64,000 bases of DNA from Aristolochia californica (taxonomy: Eukaryota > Streptophyta > Magnoliopsida > Piperales > Aristolochiaceae), in assembly GCA_029961685.1 (NCBI GenBank), contig JARWKL010000014.1, positions 25,951,137 through 26,015,136 of the forward strand, given 5' to 3'. Numbering within the stretch: the first letter of the stretch is position 1; every line of letters begins with the position of its first letter. The notes below the pieces were generated by a model. That model saw nothing but the letters and a program-made list of their open reading frames with translations. It did not search any database and was not told the DNA's origin. Both the position numbers and the translations under genes were made by a program. Shown here piece by piece: positions 58,781-64,000 of the stretch.

Positions 58781-60811
58781 ATTTAAAATAGCTTTTCTTG
58801 TCGTGGAAACGCTGTAGGGGTTTAGGTGGCCGACACGGTGCCCGAAAAGATGGCTTTGTACCGCCGCGAAGATCGGCCTTTTGAGTCGTGGTTTTGCCAC
58901 CCAGCGTAAGACGCTCACCAAGCTTTATGTTGACGCACAGGTGGGACCCACTTGATTAATCTATACAATTCAATGGTTAAGATGATAAGCGAGAAAATAA
59001 CAATTTTCTTCATTTAATTCACTTGAGTAATACTAATTATAATGCTAATATTAGTAGTAATTAAAACCATGATTGAAGGGTGGTCAAATTACATTTTCTT
59101 TCTCCAAAACGGAGTTTAACTTCGCGAGTCCTTTGAATAACATTAGGGTTAGTCCTTTTCCGATCATATGGAGAGGGGTGTATAAAACCTAGCTCACTAA
59201 CCGACTTGAGAGAAATTCGCATTTGGTTAAAATGAGGTCGATTAGGTTTAATTGTTGGTTTTGAAAAAAAAAAAGGATCATGGAATTTAATTTTTTTAAT
59301 TCTTTATAACTATTATAAAGAATTTATCTTATATTATAAAATTAATATTATATAAAAAATAAAATTTTAATTTATGTTATTTTTATTATTTATAGGGCAC
59401 CTTATTAAATATATGGTGGATATTATTTTAAATATTATAATAGATTTTGACAAAAAATACAAAAATGAAAATAAAATTTATATTTATGTATTTTATTATA
59501 GCAACAAAATAAAATATTTAGACTTCTTGGGAAAAATGAAACTTTTGGAGCTTATGCAACATACAAGGGAATAAGATGTGGATGAGTTGAAGGAGGTGGT
59601 ATTAGGTTTAAGGAAAAATTGGTGGAGTCAAGTTAGATTTTTCATAAATGCCTTGAAAATCATACTAATATATATTGGAAATTTTTATTAATTTTTTAGA
59701 CATTTATTTGAAGGACATTATTTATTTTAAATTAAATATTGCTTAAAAGAATGCTACTAAGGATTAAAAATATTTCTAACTTTTCTTGAAATTAATGCTA
59801 TTAAACCCAATTCGATGAGATGATCGGGTCTGGTTCAACTGGTGATGACATTGTAATAGCTTAAAGTAATTAAAAATAAAAAAATAAAAAATTTAAATAA
59901 AGAGACCACAGGGAGAGAAATCTCCCCTGATTGGCAATGGGAGGGGGTTGGAGCCTTGCCCTCGTCTTTTGTTGGTGGGGAGAGGGTTGTTGCCCTCCCT
60001 TTCACCATGCAAGAACTTTGTATGGTGGATGGGAGGGTGGTGGCCTCTCCCTGTCGACAAAAGGATCCTCTCTCTTTGTAGTGATAGAGACAAATGAAGA
60101 GAAGGGGATGGAAGGGGCTTGTTGTTGATAGAGAGTGTGAGGATTCATGCCTAGTTGATTCCAATTGTGACCCAGCTAATTGGTTGGGTCAACTGGTTCA
60201 CCAATTAAATTGGTTTCATAAGTTGGTTTTAAATTCAAATTCTTAAGCACAATTATGTTATGGAGCTTTATGGCACAAAATATTTTAAAACCATGTTTTA
60301 TTGATGCATATGAATATTTTAAATTTAAATCCCTAGCCTACATTAGGTGATTAAAAGTCAAAATTGCTTGACCTATCAACCTACATGGGCTTGATCGATC
60401 ATCCAAACTGTAGACTGACAGAAATTATAATGTATGATTGATTATCATATATAAAATAATTGAGAGACAAAGAGCTGTTCTATCTTGGAAAATCACATCA
60501 ATATCTCAAATCACTCAACATCCTAGCGTTCTCAAGCTCCACTACATCTACTCTTGTCCTCAAAAGATTGGAGACTTAGATCTCTCTAGAGAAGGTTCTC
60601 TCCTATAAAAAGGTGTAAGTTTTCCTCTTTACTTGTGTATTTTAGATTTGTTTTGTAATAGGTGGTCTAGAACCTCAATCTAGAAGGGATGAGCTTACTA
60701 GAGCCATAATCTAGTTGTACAATCTTTTAGGAGAGAGTTTTCTTGTGTAATTGGGCATTATTAGTCAGAATTTGTTTTCATTGTAAATTGCAACTAATAG
60801 AGCTTATTAGT
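58781..60811. other. Intergenic DNA with a possible orphan exon at 58850-58955
   Basis: 58850-58955 is unusually GC-rich and encodes, in one frame, AAKIGLLSRGFATQRKTLTK, which looks like a mitochondrial presequence. The ATG at 58850 is one base out of that frame. 59270-59560 is very AT-rich. 59880-60130 is a G-rich repeat-like stretch. A short GATCGATCATCC cluster lies at about 60392. Confidence 0.25.
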
Positions 60812-61120
60812 TGTTTGATTATAGGGTTTCATGCTTGGGAGGCTTAATAAAGAGGAGAAGAAAAAGAGGGAAGAAGTAGAAGAAGAGAAGAGGAGAAGAA
60901 GGTTTAAGGAGAGAAACCTGAGTGAGAGAGAGAATGGACTTCAAGTAATGAGGGAGAGGTGTCTAATCATATCCCTCCCCTCTTTTATGTCTTATTTATA
61001 TAAAAGGGTAGAAACCCAAATACGTGATAAAGATAAAAATAAACTTTAAACACTTATTAATTACAAGGTTTGCCACTCAATCCCTTAATTACAATATATG
61101 CTATTAGTACTTCTTCAACA
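60812..61120 (-). repeat. Copia-type 3' LTR (309 bp)
   Basis: In plus orientation it starts TGTTTGATTATAGGG and ends TTCTTCAACA, followed by CTCCCCTTCAAGTTGG, the complement of a polypurine tract. It is the same family and orientation as 23837-24140. Confidence 0.65.
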
Positions 61121-61800
61121 CTCCCCTTCAAGTTGGTGCAAAAATATCTAACATACTATGTTTTGTGCAAGCAGTACCAAGCAGTCCTGTTGTAATGGCT
61201 TTTGTTAAAATATCCTCTTGCTGATTTTTGGAGAGAATATATTTCATAGATATGTCACCAGCTTGTAGTTTCTCCCAAACAAAATGGCAACCAATTTTGT
61301 TGTGCGTTGTTCTTTCATGAAAAATCGGATTGACCACAATACAAATATTGGTTTGGTTGTCACAATGAAGTTGCACGAATTTGGTTATTGGAAAACCAAG
61401 TTTTGCCATTATGACCCTATATTCCACTTCCGCACTAAATCTATCTACCACACTCTATTTTTTACTTATGCAAGTGACCAAGTTACCTCCAGTGGTGGTG
61501 CGATAGCCTGAAGTAGGTTTTTTGTCATAAGAGGAACTAACCCAATCTACTTATGCAAATCATTCAATATTGGTGTGCCCATGGCATTTACATAATAAAG
61601 TTTGATCTGGATTTTCTTTAGATACTGAAGGATTCTTTCTAAAGCCAACTAATAAGACTATCACTATTGGTGCATAAATTGACTCTAATACTAGTGCACT
61701 CGAAGTGGATGAGTATAGTATGTATAGTGTACTCGAAGTATGAAGAGTCCATTGGAACTCATCTTCTAATGAACTAAGAATGATTTTCATAACCTTAGCA
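61121..61800 (-). pseudogene. Copia RT/RNase H 3' remnant
   Basis: On the minus strand 61451-61128 reads the RNase H part: FSAEVEYRVI, KFVQLHCDNQTNICIV, CHFVWEKLQAGDISMKY, then a QEDILTKA stretch. 61800-61452 holds degenerate upstream pol. It ends next to its 3' LTR. Internal frames are broken and the 5' end of the element is missing. Confidence 0.72.
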
Positions 61801-62015
61801 CTCCCATCAAATTTTGTAATATCTAAGTCATCCCAATCACATAGTTATTTAGAAATAATCATTCCTTTGACATTTTGGGATGGGATGAAGGTGATTGCTT
61901 CTTATGATTCAAATTCAATTGAATGTAGGAAGAATTTCATTAATTCTCCACCATTGGTAATGGGAAGTAAAACCCATGAGAGAGGAATATGGATCTTGAC
62001 CCTCTTGAAAGGTCT

Positions 62016-63240
62016 AGGTGGCTTATCAAGAGGGGGTGAAGTGAGATTTTAAACTAAGACTTTAATGTGCATGATGTGCTAAAATAAATTTTGGCAAATA
62101 AAATAAGACAAGCACACAACTATAAGGAGGCAAATATTTTTTCTCCTGATTTTCCCCTATTGGTGGTCTCCACCCAAAAACCATTGCTTTGGAAAATTTC
62201 ACTACCACCTCTATTAACTGGAAAATACAAAGATACTTCAAGCTCTCTTCAAGCCACGTGTAATCTTAAATTACACAATTGATCTCTTCCCTAGATATTC
62301 AATACAACTAGATTCAAGCTCTAGTGGTCACTCCCTTTCTAGATAACATGCTCTAGAATGACAATTGATCTAGCTTCAAGGTACTAGAAAACCTCTACAA
62401 AGAAACTATAAAATACAAAAGTATAATGCATAAAACAACTTCCTTTTTGAGATATAGCCCTTTCCCAAGTGACATCCAAGTCTCTAGATCTTTAAGTATG
62501 AGAGAAAAGTTGTTTAGAGTTTGATGGAACTACTGAATGCAAAAGCGAGTGAAGAGAAAAGGAAGATTTGGGCAATTTTTGAGGTTTTTCTCTTTTATAG
62601 GGTAAAATTAGAATATGAGGCTTAAAAATAATCTTCCAAAGTTTAGGTATGCCAATGTAAACTCAATGAATATTTCAAAAGACGTTTGGTAGGCTATGTA
62701 TAAGCTTCTCATCCAAATTTGTCAATTTTTTGCCTATTACCAAAAAGTTGACAGACACAATGGTCAATCAATGAAAAGGTATGATCGATCAATTGCATCT
62801 AATGGCTATGTTTTTATGAAACCTAGGATCATTGATTGATCACATGATCGATCAATGTAATTTTCAAGCCTTCAAAAAAATAAGTTGATTGATCAATCAT
62901 ACAGTGAATATCTGACTATGCAAAACCAATCAATGAATATAAGAGGTCTAGTCGATCATGCTTTATGTCCCTTAAAGGCATGGTTTTGTCTGATTGATCA
63001 ATACTGTAGATATGATCAATTATATCTTATATATTTCAATGCATGGGCTAGGTATGATCGATCAATCAGTTGGGGATGATCGATCATGCTTTATAGCTCA
63101 TTCTGGCACAATTGTGGGTGATCAATCATGCTTGGTTAATCGATCATGCTTTATACTACTTACCTATTTTCACTCTAGATGATCAATCATACCAGTGGTG
63201 TGAACAATCATTCCAGTTGCTAGGAATTAGATGTCCTAAT
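62016..63240. repeat. Repeat X copy 3 with dense TGATCGATCA cluster
   Basis: It begins CTAGGTGGCTTATCAAGAG, carries the TTCCCCTATTGGTGGTC and GGAAAATTTCACTA landmarks and the CTAGATTCAAGCTCTAGTGG segment shared with 50826-50850. It ends with at least eight GATCGATCA/GATTGATCA words (62765-63190), four of them followed by ATGCTTTAT. It is non-coding. Confidence 0.6.
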
Positions 63241-64000
63241 TCCAAACTAACAAGATCAATAATAACAAACACGAAAGAAGGGAAAAGCAAGCACGAAAAC
63301 AAATAACAAGATTTATACAGGTTTGCCTCAAGTTGAGACTATGTACTGTCTTCCGTTGTTACAATAATCCACTATGAAGATGAAATAGTTTACAAGAGAA
63401 ATCACACACTTACATGTGTTTTTCTCTACCCTCTCGGGCTGTAACATGAGATGCTCCTCAGATTAAGATGATAAAACCCTAATAGCAGCGCCCTTCAATT
63501 ATAAAGAGAAAATTAGGGCAACTGTGATACAAGAGTAAAATTTCCAAACTAGCCTTAATGAAACAATAGTTAATATATTGTTGATCCGCGACCAACTCAG
63601 TGTAGGGTGTTAATTGGGCTCCACAACTTAACACCAGTTGCCCTAAAGCTGAAAATATTAATATGCATTGGCTACACACAATATTGAAAAAAAAAAATTA
63701 TGCCCTAAAGCTGAACATAAATGTTCTTAAAAATTGAAGTTTAGTTGAGTATCTACGTACATGCTAGAGTTCTTGAGATGTTCTGTTTGACTTTTGAGTA
63801 TAGACTTCAAATCTTCTTTTTCTTTTTGGAAGTTCTTCTTATCATCCACAATTTCCAATGTGTTTTTGCTTCGAGTCTTGATTTAGCAATTTGATCAATC
63901 GTCCATTTATCTTGAGCTTTTGTCATAGACCTCTTAATATATGTACTAAAAGGCATGTGTCTAGAATACACTATTAACACCATTAGTAGTACTCTTTCAA
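63241..64000. other. Unassigned sequence at window end
   Basis: An inverted pair GGAATTAGATGTCCTAATTCC at 63222-63242 and primer-like text suggest retroelement DNA, but no LTR pair or domain could be established. Confidence 0.3.

Noticed and set aside
59835..60164. Minus-strand 109-codon ORF
   Set aside because: It is a G/C-skewed repeat-like segment with no domain; similar chance frames overlap it on both strands.

Overview
This is plant nuclear DNA, from a flowering plant that I cannot name to species. The evidence is two intron-containing genes of plant families (a CD2BP2/LIN1-like splicing-factor gene and an NPF4-type NRT1/PTR transporter gene), layers of Ty1/copia remnants, a TRIM, a LINE tail and an endogenous plant pararetrovirus (Caulimoviridae). 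Most of the 64 kb is AT-rich repeat DNA, and only the two host genes look functional.

Layout. 643-18696 (+) holds the 3' eight exons of the CD2BP2-like gene. Its second intron in the window is about 16 kb because it carries a nested insertion. A Ty1/copia element (minus strand, 1719-16801, flanked by the 5-bp repeat AGATC) has lost most of its gag-pol. It contains a 5'-truncated LINE tail, and its 5' LTR is split at a (GA)n tract by about 12.8 kb of pararetroviral DNA. The viral DNA consists of a plus-strand copy (3662-10213) and a minus-strand copy (10413-16440), arranged as an imperfect inverted repeat. 19.5-33.3 kb is a field of degenerate LTR retrotransposons plus an unclassified repeat, here called X, which carries clusters of the palindrome TGATCGATCA. 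35084-38196 (-) is the NPF4-like gene with five exons. 39.8-51.1 kb is a direct duplication of a roughly 5-kb block; each block holds a non-autonomous LTR element, and only the second has gained a TRIM. 51-64 kb has more copia fragments, two LTR remnants, another X copy and AT-rich DNA.

The pararetrovirus. The repeat spacing (5093 bp) plus a 3.09-kb deletion imply a circular genome of about 8.2 kb. Its order is: long leader with TATA box and initiator tRNA-Met primer site; a first ORF without any AUG (coiled coil, VAP-like); movement protein plus coat protein with a CCHC knuckle and a second Cys cluster of badnavirus type; protease, reverse transcriptase and RNase H; and a viroplasmin-like protein. 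Both copies are disabled, by different lesions.

Main points for a second look: the inverted viral pair would be transcribed inside a host pre-mRNA and could fold into a long dsRNA hairpin; the virus combines tungro/badnavirus-like and caulimovirus-like features; the AUG-less first ORF ends with an in-phase UUUAAAA heptamer; and the NPF4 protein lacks the transport-linked proline and a full ExxER motif. All calls come from reading the sequence, with no database search.
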